Shown here: positions 1-9,206 of the stretch, in pieces
Numbering within the stretch: the stretch's first letter is position 1
Layout: each line of letters opens with the position of its first letter
Origin: Massilia sp. Root335
GTDB taxonomy: Bacteria > Pseudomonadota > Gammaproteobacteria > Burkholderiales > Burkholderiaceae_D
Reading direction: 5' to 3'
Length of the DNA: 38,421 bases
NCBI RefSeq assembly: GCF_001425685.1
Contig: NZ_LMCY01000011.1
Location: forward strand, 32,975 to 71,395
Translations under genes and position numbers: made by a program
The notes under the pieces: generated by a model
Databases searched by the model: none
What the model saw: the letters and a program-made list of their open reading frames with translations, nothing else
Told to the model about the DNA's origin: nothing

Positions 1-1365
1 CGCGCGCGTCACGGCGACGCGCTGCATGACCGGCGCCGGCGGCAGCCGTCCGGCCGGTGCGGTGCCGACGCGGCTCTGCGGCAGCGGCCGCGCCTGGGGC
101 GCCGCCAGCACGGGCGCCGCGCGCGCCACGCCGGGCGGCAGCAGGAGCGCGGCGCGGCGCGTTGACGTGGCTTGCGCGAACTGCTGCGCGGGCATCGCCA
201 CCATCGCGCCCGGCACGTTGCGGTTCACGTAGCGGATATTGGTGACGTTGTTGATGTTGTTGACGATCTGCGTCCGGCGGATCACCGTATTGCTCACGTT
301 GACGTTCGTGATGTAGGTCGGGCTCGCGTGATACGGCGGCCGGTAGGCCTCGTGCGGCGCGAGCGGGAACCAGCCGACGCCCGGGCCGGACCGCCCGCCC
401 AGCGTCAGCACGGCGCCGACGAAGGCCACCAGCGCGGGCGCATACACCGGGCGCGCCTGCGCCGGCGCGGGCACCCATGCCCAGGTGTCCGGCGTGCGGA
501 CCCAGCGTCCGTAGTGCGACACGGCATACCCGTACGGCTGGTCGTCGATCCAGGTCCAGCCCCACGGATCGACCCACGCCCAGTGGCCGTCGTGGTACGG
601 GGCCCAGTCGCGCGGCGCGCGGTCGGGCACCCACACGGTGCCGTAGTCGGGCACGCTGCGCCAGCTGCCGTAGTCGTCGAGGTCCTCGGCCCCGACGACG
701 CCCTGCGGCACGTAGCGGCGCGCGACGGCATGCTCGTAGCGCGCATCGCGTCCCAGCGCCCAGCGGTCGAAATCGTCCGGCGGCGCCGGCTGCAGCGGCA
801 CGTAGTTGTTCAGGTCCTGGCCGCCGAAGCGGTAGCCCTGTCCGGGCGCGAGGGCGAGCGACGTACCGTCGCCATACACGTCGCCGGCGCCGCGCAGCAC
901 CGTGACATCCGTCGTGCCGCCGTCCGGCGCGACGGCAAGGCGGTAATCGCCCGGCTGGCGCGCGACGAAGGCGAGGTTGGGCGTGTCCACCTCCACCGTT
1001 TCGCCGTCCGCGAGGCGGCGCACGTGCAGGTCGATGCGGCCCTGCGACACCTGCAGCTGGGTCGTGCGTTCGTCGGCCCCGAGCACGGTCAACAGCGTGC
1101 CGGCGTCCATGCGCGCGACGGCCGATCCGAACTCGGCCTCGTCGCGCGCGCCGGCATCCGTCCACAGGCGGTCGCCGGGGACGAGCGGACGGTTGAGCGG
1201 CGCCTGGGCCCAGTCGGCGGCGCCGGCGGGAGAAAAGCTGACGGGGCCGGCGAGATACGCGATGCGGCCCACGCGCGCGGGCGGGTCCTGCGCCAGCGCG
1301 GGCGCGGCGGCAAACGCCAGCGCCAGGCCGACGCCGACCGGCCATGTCGATGTACGTGCGGTCAT
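1..1365 (-). CDS. DUF6600/FecR-like secreted protein, 3' end cut off by window edge
   Basis: The first 455 codons of a longer gene are present; it reads out of the window at base 1. The product opens with a signal peptide ending near ALAQ. A FecR-like region follows (about residues 30-165: PVSFSPAGA, LVPGDRLWTDAGARDEAEFG, VDTPNLAFVARQPGDYRL). After it come aromatic-rich repeats typical of DUF6600 (YGSWRSVPDYGTVWVP, HWAWVDPWGWTWIDDQPYG, HYGRWVRTPDTWAWVP). The tail is rich in Asn, Val, Ala and Pro. The ATG at 1365-1363 is the only good start before the signal peptide. The family is of unknown function and is exported, probably to the periplasm or cell surface. Gammaproteobacterial and betaproteobacterial relatives are usually annotated as DUF6600 or FecR-domain proteins; the assignment is by motif recall. 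Confidence 0.8.
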   Translation of the reverse strand, partial: MTARTSTWPVGVGLALAFAAAPALAQDPPARVGRIAYLAGPVSFSPAGAADWAQAPLNRPLVPGDRLWTDAGARDEAEFGSAVARMDAGTLLTVLGADERTTQLQVSQGRIDLHVRRLADGETVEVDTPNLAFVARQPGDYRLAVAPDGGTTDVTVLRGAGDVYGDGTSLALAPGQGYRFGGQDLNNYVPLQPAPPDDFDRWALGRDARYEHAVARRYVPQGVVGAEDLDDYGSWRSVPDYGTVWVPDRAPRDWAPYHDGHWAWVDPWGWTWIDDQPYGYAVSHYGRWVRTPDTWAWVPAPAQARPVYAPALVAFVGAVLTLGGRSGPGVGWFPLAPHEAYRPPYHASPTYITNVNVSNTVIRRTQIVNNINNVTNIRYVNRNVPGAMVAMPAQQFAQATSTRRAALLLPPGVARAAPVLAAPQARPLPQSRVGTAPAGRLPPAPVMQRVAVTRA

Positions 1366-1425
1366 GATGGTCGATGAACGTGAAGACGATGACCGATCAT
1401 AGTCCGCGCGCCCCGCGCGCACGGT

Positions 1426-1440
1426 ACGGTGTCACACCGT
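1426..1440. other. Small inverted repeat ACGGTG-tca-CACCGT
   Basis: A 6-bp perfect inverted repeat lies in the 87-bp gap between the CPBP protease stop (1453) and the DUF6600 start (1365). It could be a weak hairpin ending the CPBP transcript. It could also be an operator for the DUF6600 gene, since a TATGAT -10-like box lies just downstream on the minus strand (1401-1396). No T tract follows, so neither reading is firm. Confidence 0.3.
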
Positions 1441-1452
1441 GTTACAGAAGTT

Positions 1453-2343
1453 TCATGCGGCTCGGTGTGCGAGGGCCGGATACGTGAACGCGACGAAGTG
1501 GACGGCGTTCAGCGCGAAGTGCGTGAGGATCGCGCCCTCGATGCGCCCGGACCGCAGGTACGCGGCCGCATTGCCGAGGCCCGCCAGGGTGGCGAACACC
1601 ACGAGCAGCGCCCCGCCGGGCGCGTGCGCGAGCCCGAACAGCACGGTCGACACGACGACCGCGACCGCCGTGCCGTAACGCCACCAGGCCATCCCGCGCG
1701 CCAGTCCGCCGAGCAGGAAGCCGCGGAAGAACGCCTCCTCCGTCACGCAGGTGATCAGGAGGTTATTGGCGAGGAACCAGGGCGTCAGCGCCGTCCACTT
1801 GACGTCCGGCCGCACGACGCCGAGCACCATGCCGGCGCCGAGGACGACGACGAGGGTCGCCAGCAGCACGGGCAGCGTACGGCGCAGCATCGGCAGCCAT
1901 TCCGCCCGCGTGCGGATCGGCGCGCAGAACACGCCGGCCAGCACGATGCCGGCGACGGCCTTGTCGAAGTTCGCGTACAGCGTGAACGGGATCGCGCCGG
2001 CCGAGACCTGCACGCGGTCGGCCAGCACGGGGTTGTGGAAACCGGGCAGGCGGTGCAGCGCCAGCAGCAAGGCGCACACGCCCGTCAGCACGAGGAGCAG
2101 GATGCGCAGCCACGCCCGTTCGCTGGCGCGCGCGCCGAACGCCAGCGCGAGATACGCGGCGATGGCGAGCAGGCCGCGCCAGTCCAGCACACCGGACGCG
2201 AGTCCGGCCGCGCACGCGAGCAGCAGCCCGGCGCACCAGGCCCACTCGCGGTTGCCGCGCACGGGCGGCGCCGGCACCCACAGCAGCACGATGGCCAGCG
2301 CCAGCGCGCCGAAGGTCGGCACCAGATGCAGGTCGAGCAGCAT
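1453..2343 (-). CDS. CPBP-family intramembrane glutamic protease
   Basis: A 296-residue polytopic membrane protein with about eight hydrophobic segments. The C-terminal third carries the CPBP (Abi/Rce1-like) signatures: EE..R in TEEAFFRGF (Glu202, Glu203, Arg207), His240 in LAHAPGG, and HFALNAVHF (His275, Asn279). These are the putative glutamic-protease residues in the membrane. The family includes CAAX-type proteases and bacterial proteins of bacteriocin self-protection or membrane stress; the substrate here is unknown. The ATG lies three bases after the DUF3422 stop (TGA-TCC-ATG), so the two genes are almost certainly co-translated. Confidence 0.85.
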   Translation of the reverse strand: MLLDLHLVPTFGALALAIVLLWVPAPPVRGNREWAWCAGLLLACAAGLASGVLDWRGLLAIAAYLALAFGARASERAWLRILLLVLTGVCALLLALHRLPGFHNPVLADRVQVSAGAIPFTLYANFDKAVAGIVLAGVFCAPIRTRAEWLPMLRRTLPVLLATLVVVLGAGMVLGVVRPDVKWTALTPWFLANNLLITCVTEEAFFRGFLLGGLARGMAWWRYGTAVAVVVSTVLFGLAHAPGGALLVVFATLAGLGNAAAYLRSGRIEGAILTHFALNAVHFVAFTYPALAHRAA

Positions 2344-2346
2344 GGA

Positions 2347-3672
2347 TCAGTGCCCGCGCTTGTGCATCTGCTTGTGCATGCGGCGCAGCGCGAGCCACAC
2401 GACGCCCGCCACGACGGGCACCAGCACACCCGTGAGCATGTCCGGATTGACCGGGACGCCCACGCTTTTCAGGCCCTTGCCCGCATACCCCAACAAGCCC
2501 ACCACGTAGTACGAGATCGCCGCCACCGACAGGCCTTCGACGGCCTGCTGCAGGCGCAGCTGCTGGGCGGCGCGGCGGTCCATCGACTGCAGGATCTGGC
2601 GGTTCTGGTTTTCCTGGACGATCGAGACGCGCGTGCGCAGCAGGTCGTTGACGTTGGCGATGCGGCGCGCCAGCGCTTCCTGGCGCGCGGCCGTCGCCTC
2701 GCAGGTGTTCATGGCGGGCGTGAGGCGGCGGTCCATGAATTCCTCGACGGTCGGCACGCCCTCGATGCGGGCCTCGCGCAATTCTTCGATGCGCGCCTTC
2801 ACGAGCCGGTAATACGCTTTCGACGCCGAGAAGCGGTAGCCATTGTCGAGCGAGAGCTTTTCGAGGCGGGCGGCCAGCCGCGTGATCTGTTCGAGCAGCG
2901 CCTGGTCGCCGGCCACCGCTTCGCCGGCGACCATGCGCTCGGCGAGCAGCGCCAGTTCGGCCTCGATGTCGTCGAGCGCGGCGGACACGGCGCGCGCGGC
3001 CGGAAGTCCGAGCAGCGCCATCATGCGATAGGTGTCGATCTCCAGCACGCGCTGCGCCAGGCGGCCGGCCTGCTGCGCGCGCATCTCGACGTCGCGCAGC
3101 ACGAAGCGCGAAAAGCCGTCGGACTGGATCACGAAGTCCGTCCACACCTCGCCGCCCTGCATGACGCGCGAGCCGACCAGGTGGCTGCCGGCGAAGCTCT
3201 CCTGCAGCACGGCCGGATCGGCGGCCCCGCGTTCGAGCAGCACGTGGGCGGCGGACATCAGGTGGCCGTGCAGGCCCAGTATCCACGCCTGCGGCAGGTG
3301 CGCGAGCGGCATGCGCGCGAACGCGTCGGCCAGCGACGGCCCGGGCGCGGCCTTTTCCGTGAACGTGTAGGTGGCGAACTCCGTGTGGCACTCCCACTTG
3401 AGGCGGAAGCGGCCGAAGTCGTGGTAGAAGTGATTGGCCGTCACGTTCGGCGCGGCCACCCCGAAATGACCGCACAGCGCGGCCAGCAGCGCATGCTGGT
3501 TCGGGCCGTGCGCGCTGCGCGAGCCGGATTCGCTGGCGCGGTACACGGCCAGGTGGGTGATGGCTTCGGGCGCTTCCAGCCGGAGGAAGGGACGCGAATG
3601 GATTTCGGCGGCGAGCGGAATGCGCTGGGCATGGCTCAGGCTCGGGTAGGCGGTCGTCATGGTTCGATTCAT
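2347..3672 (-). CDS. DUF3422 family membrane-anchored protein
   Basis: About 441 residues. It begins with the conserved DUF3422 opening (LAAEIHSRPFLRLEAPEAITHLA) followed by NHFYHDFGRFRLKWECHTEFATYTF. A coiled-coil-rich middle follows (ARLEKLSLDNGYRFSASKAYYRLV, RIEELREARIEGVPTVEEFMDRRL). Two C-terminal membrane segments are separated by a short loop (ISYYVVGLLGYAGKGL, MLTGVLVPVVAGVVWLAL), and the end is basic (KQMHKRGH). Function is unknown. Starts at 3672 (MNRTMTT) and 3660 (MTTAYP) are both possible and neither has a strong Shine-Dalgarno. The frame stays open far upstream, but that extension is antisense to the regulator gene and is not coding. It precedes and is coupled to the CPBP protease. 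Confidence 0.85.
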   Translation of the reverse strand: MNRTMTTAYPSLSHAQRIPLAAEIHSRPFLRLEAPEAITHLAVYRASESGSRSAHGPNQHALLAALCGHFGVAAPNVTANHFYHDFGRFRLKWECHTEFATYTFTEKAAPGPSLADAFARMPLAHLPQAWILGLHGHLMSAAHVLLERGAADPAVLQESFAGSHLVGSRVMQGGEVWTDFVIQSDGFSRFVLRDVEMRAQQAGRLAQRVLEIDTYRMMALLGLPAARAVSAALDDIEAELALLAERMVAGEAVAGDQALLEQITRLAARLEKLSLDNGYRFSASKAYYRLVKARIEELREARIEGVPTVEEFMDRRLTPAMNTCEATAARQEALARRIANVNDLLRTRVSIVQENQNRQILQSMDRRAAQQLRLQQAVEGLSVAAISYYVVGLLGYAGKGLKSVGVPVNPDMLTGVLVPVVAGVVWLALRRMHKQMHKRGH

Positions 3673-3828
3673 CGGCTGTCGGGGTGGTGCCGTGCGCGTG
3701 ATCTGCATGGCAATATTTCCATTGTACATGCGTATGCACAGTGGCGTGGCAGCGAGGCCCCGGGCGGACCGTCGCGCCGCGCCCAACTGTTGCGAAATGG
3801 CCCGCGCGATCAGCCCAAATGACCACTT

Positions 3829-3839
3829 TGGTCTGACCA
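3829..3839. promoter_or_regulatory. FadR-type operator, site A1 (TGGTCTGACCA)
   Basis: A perfect TGGTC-t-GACCA palindrome matching the GntR/FadR subfamily form TNGTNNNACNA. It ends one base upstream of the -35 hexamer of the regulator gene. A second inverted pair, GACCA-ctt-TGGTC (3821-3833), overlaps its left half and could widen the site. The same 11-mer occurs at 19910-19920, and one-base variants at 17116-17126 and 17135-17145. Confidence 0.75.
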
Positions 3840-3840
3840 C

Positions 3841-3869
3841 TTGCAACATTATCCGGACCAAACTAAGAT
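3841..3869 (+). promoter_or_regulatory. Sigma-70 promoter of the FadR-like regulator gene
   Basis: TTGCAA at 3841-3846 and TAAGAT at 3864-3869 are separated by exactly 17 bp, giving a start point near 3876. The geometry is identical at the two pectin-operon promoters (17107-17135 and 19923-19951). Because these boxes occupy the possible start codons at 3841 (TTG) and 3868 (ATG), translation must begin further downstream. Confidence 0.7.
3850..3860. promoter_or_regulatory. Degraded FadR-type operator, site A2
   Basis: TATCCGGACCA keeps an intact right half (GGACCA) but has lost the left GGTC. It sits in the -35/-10 spacer, 21 bp centre to centre from site A1. It occupies the same relative place as the second site of the TonB-receptor promoter. 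A weaker second site would suit partial autoregulation; that is inference. Confidence 0.4.
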
Positions 3870-3912
3870 GCGACCTTGGCAATCGCCTCCACATTTTCCT
3901 GGACTGCACACA

Positions 3913-4611
3913 ATGAGAAAAATGCCCGCGCCACCCGATGCGATTGCGACCGAACCGCGACTGTATCGCGTGGTGTCGAGCCGGATCGAAGCGCTGATCC
4001 GGGAAGAGAACATCAAGCCGGGCGAACGCCTGCCGGCCGAACGCGACCTCGCGACGAAGCTGGGCGTCTCGCGCACGTCGCTGCGCGAAGCGCTGATCGC
4101 GCTGGAGCTGGGCGGCGTCGTCGAAGTGCGCGGCGGGTCCGGCGTCTACGTCAGCGAACAGGCGGCGCCCAAGTCCGCGCGGCCGGCCGCCGGCCCCGGT
4201 CCGTTCGAAGTGCTGGCCGCGCGCCGCGTGATCGAAGTCGAAGTCGCGGCGCTGGCCGCGAAGAACGCGACGCCGGCCGCCGTGGACGCGATCCTCGTCG
4301 CCGTCGAACAGATGGAACAGAACCAGGACAACCTGGGCGAGAACGAATCGGCCGACCGCAATTTCCACCTCGCGATCGCGCGCGCGGCCGGCAACAGCGC
4401 CCTCGTCGGCGTGATCGAATACCTGTGGGCCCAGCGCGGCAGCCTGTGGCACAAGCTGACGGAGCACTTCCAGACCGAGGAACTGCGCCAGTTGACGCTC
4501 CTCGACCACCGCGCCATCCTGGCCGCCATCGCCTCGCACGACGTGGCCGGCGCGCGCCAGGCGATGCGCGCCCACCTCGATCGCGTCACGCGCACGTTCT
4601 CGCGCGGGTGA
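3913..4611 (+). CDS. GntR-family (FadR/FCD subfamily) transcriptional regulator, probable repressor of the pectin locus
   Basis: A 232-residue protein. The N-terminal winged helix-turn-helix covers about residues 15-85 ([51 protein letters not shown]). The C-terminal all-helical FCD ligand domain covers about 95-230. It has the usual metal/ligand residues: Asp148 and His152 ([10 protein letters not shown]), His199 (LLDHRAIL) and His221 (MRAHLD). The start at 3913 is chosen because two upstream candidates overlap the promoter boxes; 3922 is a further in-frame ATG. FadR-type proteins with FCD domains usually respond to sugar acids or organic acids. The same operator precedes this gene and both pectin operons, so it probably senses a galacturonate- or pectin-derived intermediate. 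The ligand is inference. Relatives include UxuR/ExuR and LldR types. Confidence 0.85.
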   Translation: MRKMPAPPDAIATEPRLYRVVSSRIEALIREENIKPGERLPAERDLATKLGVSRTSLREALIALELGGVVEVRGGSGVYVSEQAAPKSARPAAGPGPFEVLAARRVIEVEVAALAAKNATPAAVDAILVAVEQMEQNQDNLGENESADRNFHLAIARAAGNSALVGVIEYLWAQRGSLWHKLTEHFQTEELRQLTLLDHRAILAAIASHDVAGARQAMRAHLDRVTRTFSRG

Positions 4612-4622
4612 CGGGCGCCGTC

Positions 4623-5087
4623 ATGGACATCTGGGTCGACGCCGACGCCTGCCCCGCCGTCATCAAGGACATCCTGTACCGGGTGGCCGACCGCCTGCAG
4701 ATCGACGTCACGCTGGTCGCCAACCAGCTGATGCGCGTGCCGGGCTCGCGCTTCATCCGCGCGCTGCAGGTCCCGGCCGGCGCGGATGCCGCCGACGCCG
4801 AAATCGTCGCGCGTGTGCAGCCCGGCGACATCGTCGTGACCGGCGACATTCCGCTGGCCGCCCTGGTGCTGGAAAAAGGCGGCTTGCCGCTCAACCCGCG
4901 CGGCGAGTGGTACACGAAGGACACCATCGCCCAGCAGCTCACGATGCGCTCGTTCATGGAAGAGCTGCGCGGCAGCGGCGTCGACACGGGCGGCCCGGCC
5001 GCGTTCAGCCAGGCGGACCGGCAGCGGTTCGCGAATGCGCTGGACCGCGAACTGGCGCGCGTTCAGGCCCGGCGCGACCGGCCGTAA
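4623..5087 (+). CDS. YaiI/YqxD family protein (DUF188)
   Basis: 154 residues, full length for the family. It opens with the conserved [20 protein letters not shown], followed by [16 protein letters not shown] and [11 protein letters not shown]. The acidic DADAC start and the GDIPLA motif resemble a PIN/NYN-like nuclease fold, but the family's role is not established. An in-frame GTG at 4608 overlaps the preceding TGA (GTGA) and is an alternative start. Either way the gene is tightly linked to the regulator gene. Its 3' end overlaps the end of the convergent sensor-kinase gene by 25 bp. Confidence 0.85.
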   Translation: MDIWVDADACPAVIKDILYRVADRLQIDVTLVANQLMRVPGSRFIRALQVPAGADAADAEIVARVQPGDIVVTGDIPLAALVLEKGGLPLNPRGEWYTKDTIAQQLTMRSFMEELRGSGVDTGGPAAFSQADRQRFANALDRELARVQARRDRP

Positions 5088-8062
5088 GCCGCACCCTTGG
5101 CCACGCGCAGGGTGACGACCGTCCCCGCCGCGCCGCTCTCGATGCGCAGCACCCCTTTGACGACACGGGCGCGCTCGCGCATGCCGGTCAGTCCCCAGTG
5201 GCCGTCGCGCCCTCCCTTCGCCAGCACCGCCGCCTCGATGCCCCGGCCGTCGTCGCCGACACGCAGCACGAACGCCGCCGCCGTGTAGTGCAGGTCGACG
5301 CGGACCCGCGTGCCCTGGCCGTGGTGCAGCGCATTGCGCAGCGCTTCATGCGCGATATGGAACGCCTCGTCCGCCACGATCGGCACGAGGATCGCGCCGT
5401 CCGGATTCACGACGGTGAGTTCGATCGATTGCGGGAAGCGCAGCCGGAACGACTCGAGCATGGCCGCCACGCGCGCTTCCAGGGCGGTGCTCCCGTCGCT
5501 ACCGGGGCGCAGTCCGACGATCTGGTGGCGGCCCTCCGTCATCACCTCGTTCGCCTGCGCCAGCGTCAGGTCCAGCAGCGCCCTGTCCTGGTGCTGCGCG
5601 GGCAGGTTGTCCATGATCTGCTCGAACCGCCAGACCAGGGCCTGGAGGCTTTGCAGGAAGGTGTCGTGCAGCGTGCGCGCGATGCGCTGGCGCTCGCGCA
5701 ACAGCAGGTGCAGGCGCGCCGTCACCTCGCGCAGGCGCCAGCGGTAGAACAGCACGGCCGCGCCGGCCGCCGCCAGCGCGCACAGCACCGGGAACCACCA
5801 GGTCTGCGTGAAATACGGACGGATCTCGACGCCGATCCGGGCCGTCCGTCCGCTCCAGCCGCCGCCTCGGAGCGCGGCCTGGAGCTCGAACGTGTACGTG
5901 CCCGGCCCGAGGTTCGCATACGATGCGTAACGCCGGTCCGACGGACCTTGCCAGTCGCGCTCGACGCCGTCGAGGCGATAGCGGAACACGGTGCGCTCCG
6001 GCACCGTGTAGCTGAGCGCCGTGAATTCCACGCCCACGTGATCCGTCCCGGGCGCGAGACGGATCGTTTCGGTTGGATCGAAGCGCCTGCCGTTGGCGGT
6101 CACGGCGCGGATGACCGGCGGCGGCGGCGCCGTCGCGAGGTGGTCGTGCGCCGGGTCGTACAGGGCGATGCCGGTGCTGGCCGCGAACCACATGCGGCCG
6201 TCCGGTGCGCCGGCCGCGGTCGCGACGATGCCGATCTGGGCGCCGTCCGGGAAGCCGTCGAGCCGGTCCAGCAATTCGTAGCGCAGGAGCGCGGCGGGCG
6301 TGTGCATCGCCGCCTGCCAGTCGATGGCCCGCACGTGCAGCACGCCACGGTGCGTGTTGAACCAGCGGTCGCCGTCCGGCGCGATCACGAGGCCGTTGAC
6401 GCCGGTGAGGACGTCGGGGTCGGCGGCACGGACATGGCGGAAGCGCCCGCCGGACAACACCTGCAACCCGCCGTCCCCGGCCGCGAGGACTTCACGCTGC
6501 ACGTCGATGAACGTCGCCACGCGCACGTCCACGCCATCCCGCGCATCGTACTTGCGCGCGCCCGCCGGGCCGAGCCTGACGATCGTGTTGTTGGCATACG
6601 CCAGCCAGACATTGCCCCGTCCGTCGGACGCGTCGCCCGCCCTGGCCACCGGCGTGCCGTAGTCCGCGGGCTTGCTCCAGGCGCCGCCGGCAAAGCGCCA
6701 CAGCCCATGCCGGGTCCACCCGACCCAGAACGCATCGGGTCCTTCCTGGAGCAGGCGCCGGATCGGGTCCGTCGGCGCCGGCGCCGGCACCGGATAAGGG
6801 ATCGTGCGCTCGCGCCCGCGCTCGCGCACGACCAGGCCCGCGGGCGTCGCCAGCACGACCGTGCCGTCGATGCCGGACCGCTGCAGCGTGGCGTCCGCGT
6901 GCCGCCGCGCCGGCTGCAGGCCCGTGACCTCGATCGCGTAGTAGCGGGTTTCGACGCCGCCCGCGACGGCCGTGACGGCGCCGCCGGGATCGCGCGCGAG
7001 CGCTGTGCGAAACGACGGACCGCTGTAAGGAATCGTGCGCAAACGATTGTGCCGGAAGCGTTCGAGGCCGTTCATGGTCGCCATCCAGACGTTGCCGTCG
7101 CGGTCCTCCAGCAACCCGATGACTTTCTGGTCGGCGCGGCGCCCACCGGTGCAGTCCTGCGCGGTCCGCAGCGCCGCCGTGGAAAACGCGCCCGCAGCCG
7201 GCAGGCGGTCGCGCGGCAGCATGCACACGGCGTTGTCGTCCGGCGCCAGCCAGAGATTGCCGTCGCGGTCGAACAGCCTGCGGATCGTCATGGCCGGCGG
7301 CGTGTTCACCTTGTACGTCGGCCTGACGCCGCCCGGGTCGACGGCGACGGGCGTCATCCGGTCGTCCGTGCCGATCCACAGCGCCCCGGTGGGATCGTAG
7401 ACGAAGTCGGCGCCCATTTCCACGCTGCGCAGCCCCGTGGGACGGAACCTGCGGCCGGCGCGGTCCAGCACATGCACGTTCGCGCCGTCGCTGACGAACA
7501 GCCGGCCGTAGCGGTCGAGCGCCAGGTTGTCGGTCCGGGTCCCCGGATAACGCCACGCCGCGCCGACGTGTTCCCACGTGCGCCCAGCCAGGTGCATCAA
7601 GCCGTCGATGGCGCCGATCCAGTACGTCCCGTCGACGTCGGCCAGCACGGTGAACGTATTCGCGAAAGGCTGTTCCTGCACGGACGTCATGTGCAGCAGA
7701 TGCCCGTTGCGCAGGATGCTGAAACCGCCGGTCAGGTAGGCGATCAACAGGTCGCCGTTGGGCGCGGCGGCAAGCGTGGAGATCGCGCTGTAGGTCAGCG
7801 ACTCGCCCGGGAACGGCACGAAGCGTTCGAACCGGACGCCGTCGAAACGATACAGGCCGCGGTACGTGCCGATCCACAGCCAGCCGTCACTGGTCTGCGC
7901 AATCGACAGGATGGTCGACGGAGCGCCTTCCTTCGGGCCCCAGACGTCGTGATGATAGTCGCCGATGCGGAAATGGCCATCCAGCGCATGCGCGCCCGGG
8001 ACCATGGCCGCATACGATATGAGGAGTGCGGCAGCGAGGCGTGGCGGTCGATAGATACTCAA
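5063..8062 (-). CDS. Sensor histidine kinase with Reg_prop beta-propeller and Y_Y_Y domain
   Basis: 999 residues. A signal peptide ([18 protein letters not shown]) is followed by repeated two-component regulator-propeller blades ([65 protein letters not shown]). Next is a Y_Y_Y domain ([38 protein letters not shown]), one membrane segment (about 755-773), a HisKA_3 dimerisation domain with His799 ([10 protein letters not shown]) and a HATPase_c domain (Asn910 in EALRNALHH, Asp937 in [16 protein letters not shown]). It is therefore a NarL-type kinase sensing in the periplasm. No response regulator lies next to it, so its partner is elsewhere. Translation appears to start at TTG 8062, as no in-frame ATG lies upstream; the first internal ATG is inside the signal peptide. 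Confidence 0.88.
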   Translation of the reverse strand: MSIYRPPRLAAALLISYAAMVPGAHALDGHFRIGDYHHDVWGPKEGAPSTILSIAQTSDGWLWIGTYRGLYRFDGVRFERFVPFPGESLTYSAISTLAAAPNGDLLIAYLTGGFSILRNGHLLHMTSVQEQPFANTFTVLADVDGTYWIGAIDGLMHLAGRTWEHVGAAWRYPGTRTDNLALDRYGRLFVSDGANVHVLDRAGRRFRPTGLRSVEMGADFVYDPTGALWIGTDDRMTPVAVDPGGVRPTYKVNTPPAMTIRRLFDRDGNLWLAPDDNAVCMLPRDRLPAAGAFSTAALRTAQDCTGGRRADQKVIGLLEDRDGNVWMATMNGLERFRHNRLRTIPYSGPSFRTALARDPGGAVTAVAGGVETRYYAIEVTGLQPARRHADATLQRSGIDGTVVLATPAGLVVRERGRERTIPYPVPAPAPTDPIRRLLQEGPDAFWVGWTRHGLWRFAGGAWSKPADYGTPVARAGDASDGRGNVWLAYANNTIVRLGPAGARKYDARDGVDVRVATFIDVQREVLAAGDGGLQVLSGGRFRHVRAADPDVLTGVNGLVIAPDGDRWFNTHRGVLHVRAIDWQAAMHTPAALLRYELLDRLDGFPDGAQIGIVATAAGAPDGRMWFAASTGIALYDPAHDHLATAPPPPVIRAVTANGRRFDPTETIRLAPGTDHVGVEFTALSYTVPERTVFRYRLDGVERDWQGPSDRRYASYANLGPGTYTFELQAALRGGGWSGRTARIGVEIRPYFTQTWWFPVLCALAAAGAAVLFYRWRLREVTARLHLLLRERQRIARTLHDTFLQSLQALVWRFEQIMDNLPAQHQDRALLDLTLAQANEVMTEGRHQIVGLRPGSDGSTALEARVAAMLESFRLRFPQSIELTVVNPDGAILVPIVADEAFHIAHEALRNALHHGQGTRVRVDLHYTAAAFVLRVGDDGRGIEAAVLAKGGRDGHWGLTGMRERARVVKGVLRIESGAAGTVVTLRVAKGAAYGRSRRA

Positions 8063-8092
8063 TGGTTCGTCGTTCCATACGGTGCCATGCCG

Positions 8093-8143
8093 ATGGACGG
8101 GTTTCGACAGGCAGCGCGGATTCTAGCAGTTCGGCCCGTCCAT
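8093..8143. repeat. 9-bp inverted repeat in the divergent kinase/epimerase promoter region
   Basis: ATGGACGGG (8093-8101) and its exact complement CCCGTCCAT (8135-8143) are separated by 33 bp. The region is the 203-bp gap between two divergent genes. It may be a split regulator site or chance. Confidence 0.3.
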
Positions 8144-8265
8144 TGGTATCGACGCGCCCCTGCCGGGTATGCCGGTTTCCCCGCCGGACCGGCCCAGAAA
8201 CGACAAGACCGCACGGCCGCGCCGCCTTAACCTTGCGTTCGACGCTTCCGACGGCAGACACGCAC

Positions 8266-9204
8266 ATGAAGAAAATCGCGATCATCGATTCACACACTGG
8301 CGGCGAGCCGACCCGGCTCATCGTCGACGGCGGCCCCGATCTGGGGCATGGCCCCTTGGCCGCGCGGCTCGCGCGCATGCGCGCCGACCACGACCACATC
8401 CGCACCGGCACCGTATGCGAACCGCGCGGTTCCGACGTGCTCGTGGGGGCGCTGTTGTGCGAGCCGCATGCGCCTGGGTGCGCCGCGGGCGTCATCTTTT
8501 TCAATAACGTCGGCTACCTGGGCATGTGCGGACACGGCACGATCGGCCTGGTCGTGTCGCTGGCCCACCTGGGACGCATCGCGGCGGGACGCCACCGCAT
8601 CGACACGCCCGTCGGCGTCGTGACGGCCGAACTCCACGCGGACGGTTCGGTGAGCATCGACAACGTCCCGTCGTATCGCAGGCAGCGCGGCGTGGAAGTC
8701 GACGTCGGCGGCTACGGCACGGTGCGGGGCGACGTCGCCTGGGGCGGCAACTGGTTTTTTCTCGTCGAGCGCCACGCATTCGGCATCGGTCCGGCCGATA
8801 TCCCCGCACTGACGGCGTTTGCGCAAGCGGTCATGGCGGCACTGGGCGAACAAGGCATCACCGGCACGGACGGCGCGGCCATCGACCACGTCGAATTGTT
8901 CGCGCCGTCGGATACCGCGGACAGCAGGAATTTCGTGCTATGCCCCGGCAAAGCCTACGACCGCTCGCCCTGCGGCACCGGCACCAGCGCGAAACTGGCC
9001 TGCCTGGCGGCCGACGGCAAACTCGCGGAAGGCGCCGTCTGGCGCCAGGAAAGCATCATCGGCAGCGTGTTCGAAGGCAGCTACCGGCGCGACGGCGACC
9101 GTATCGCGCCGACGATCCGCGGCACCGCATGGATCAGCGGCGAATCGACGCTGCTGTTCGACGACGACGATCCGTTCGCATGGGGCATCCCCGCCGCGGG
9201 ATAG
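8266..9204 (+). CDS. lhpA: 4-hydroxyproline 2-epimerase (proline racemase family)
   Basis: 312 residues. It has both catalytic cysteines of the true epimerase/racemase: Cys88 in [14 protein letters not shown] and Cys236 in [12 protein letters not shown]. These are the positions known for bacterial 4-hydroxyproline 2-epimerases, and they rule out the Thr/Ser dehydratase variants. The enzyme converts trans-4-hydroxy-L-proline to cis-4-hydroxy-D-proline in the cytoplasm, the first catabolic step. The genes for the next two steps lie at 10096-13607. It converges with the AraC-type regulator gene, leaving two bases between the stops. The Shine-Dalgarno is weak. Confidence 0.88.
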   Translation: MKKIAIIDSHTGGEPTRLIVDGGPDLGHGPLAARLARMRADHDHIRTGTVCEPRGSDVLVGALLCEPHAPGCAAGVIFFNNVGYLGMCGHGTIGLVVSLAHLGRIAAGRHRIDTPVGVVTAELHADGSVSIDNVPSYRRQRGVEVDVGGYGTVRGDVAWGGNWFFLVERHAFGIGPADIPALTAFAQAVMAALGEQGITGTDGAAIDHVELFAPSDTADSRNFVLCPGKAYDRSPCGTGTSAKLACLAADGKLAEGAVWRQESIIGSVFEGSYRRDGDRIAPTIRGTAWISGESTLLFDDDDPFAWGIPAAG

Positions 9205-9206
9205 CC

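Noticed and set aside
1429..3822. Long plus-strand frame (797 codons)
   Set aside because: Antisense to the CPBP and DUF3422 genes; composition is biased to His, Arg, Gln and Ala with no recognisable domain.
3673..4575. N-terminal extension of the DUF3422 gene to base 4575
   Set aside because: The extension is antisense to the FadR-like regulator and its promoter. The conserved DUF3422 start lies at 3660-3672.
4907..8230. A 1107-codon open frame on the plus strand
   Set aside because: It lies entirely antisense to the sensor-kinase gene. Its translation is Arg/Ala/Val/His-rich without domains, as expected in a GC-rich genome.
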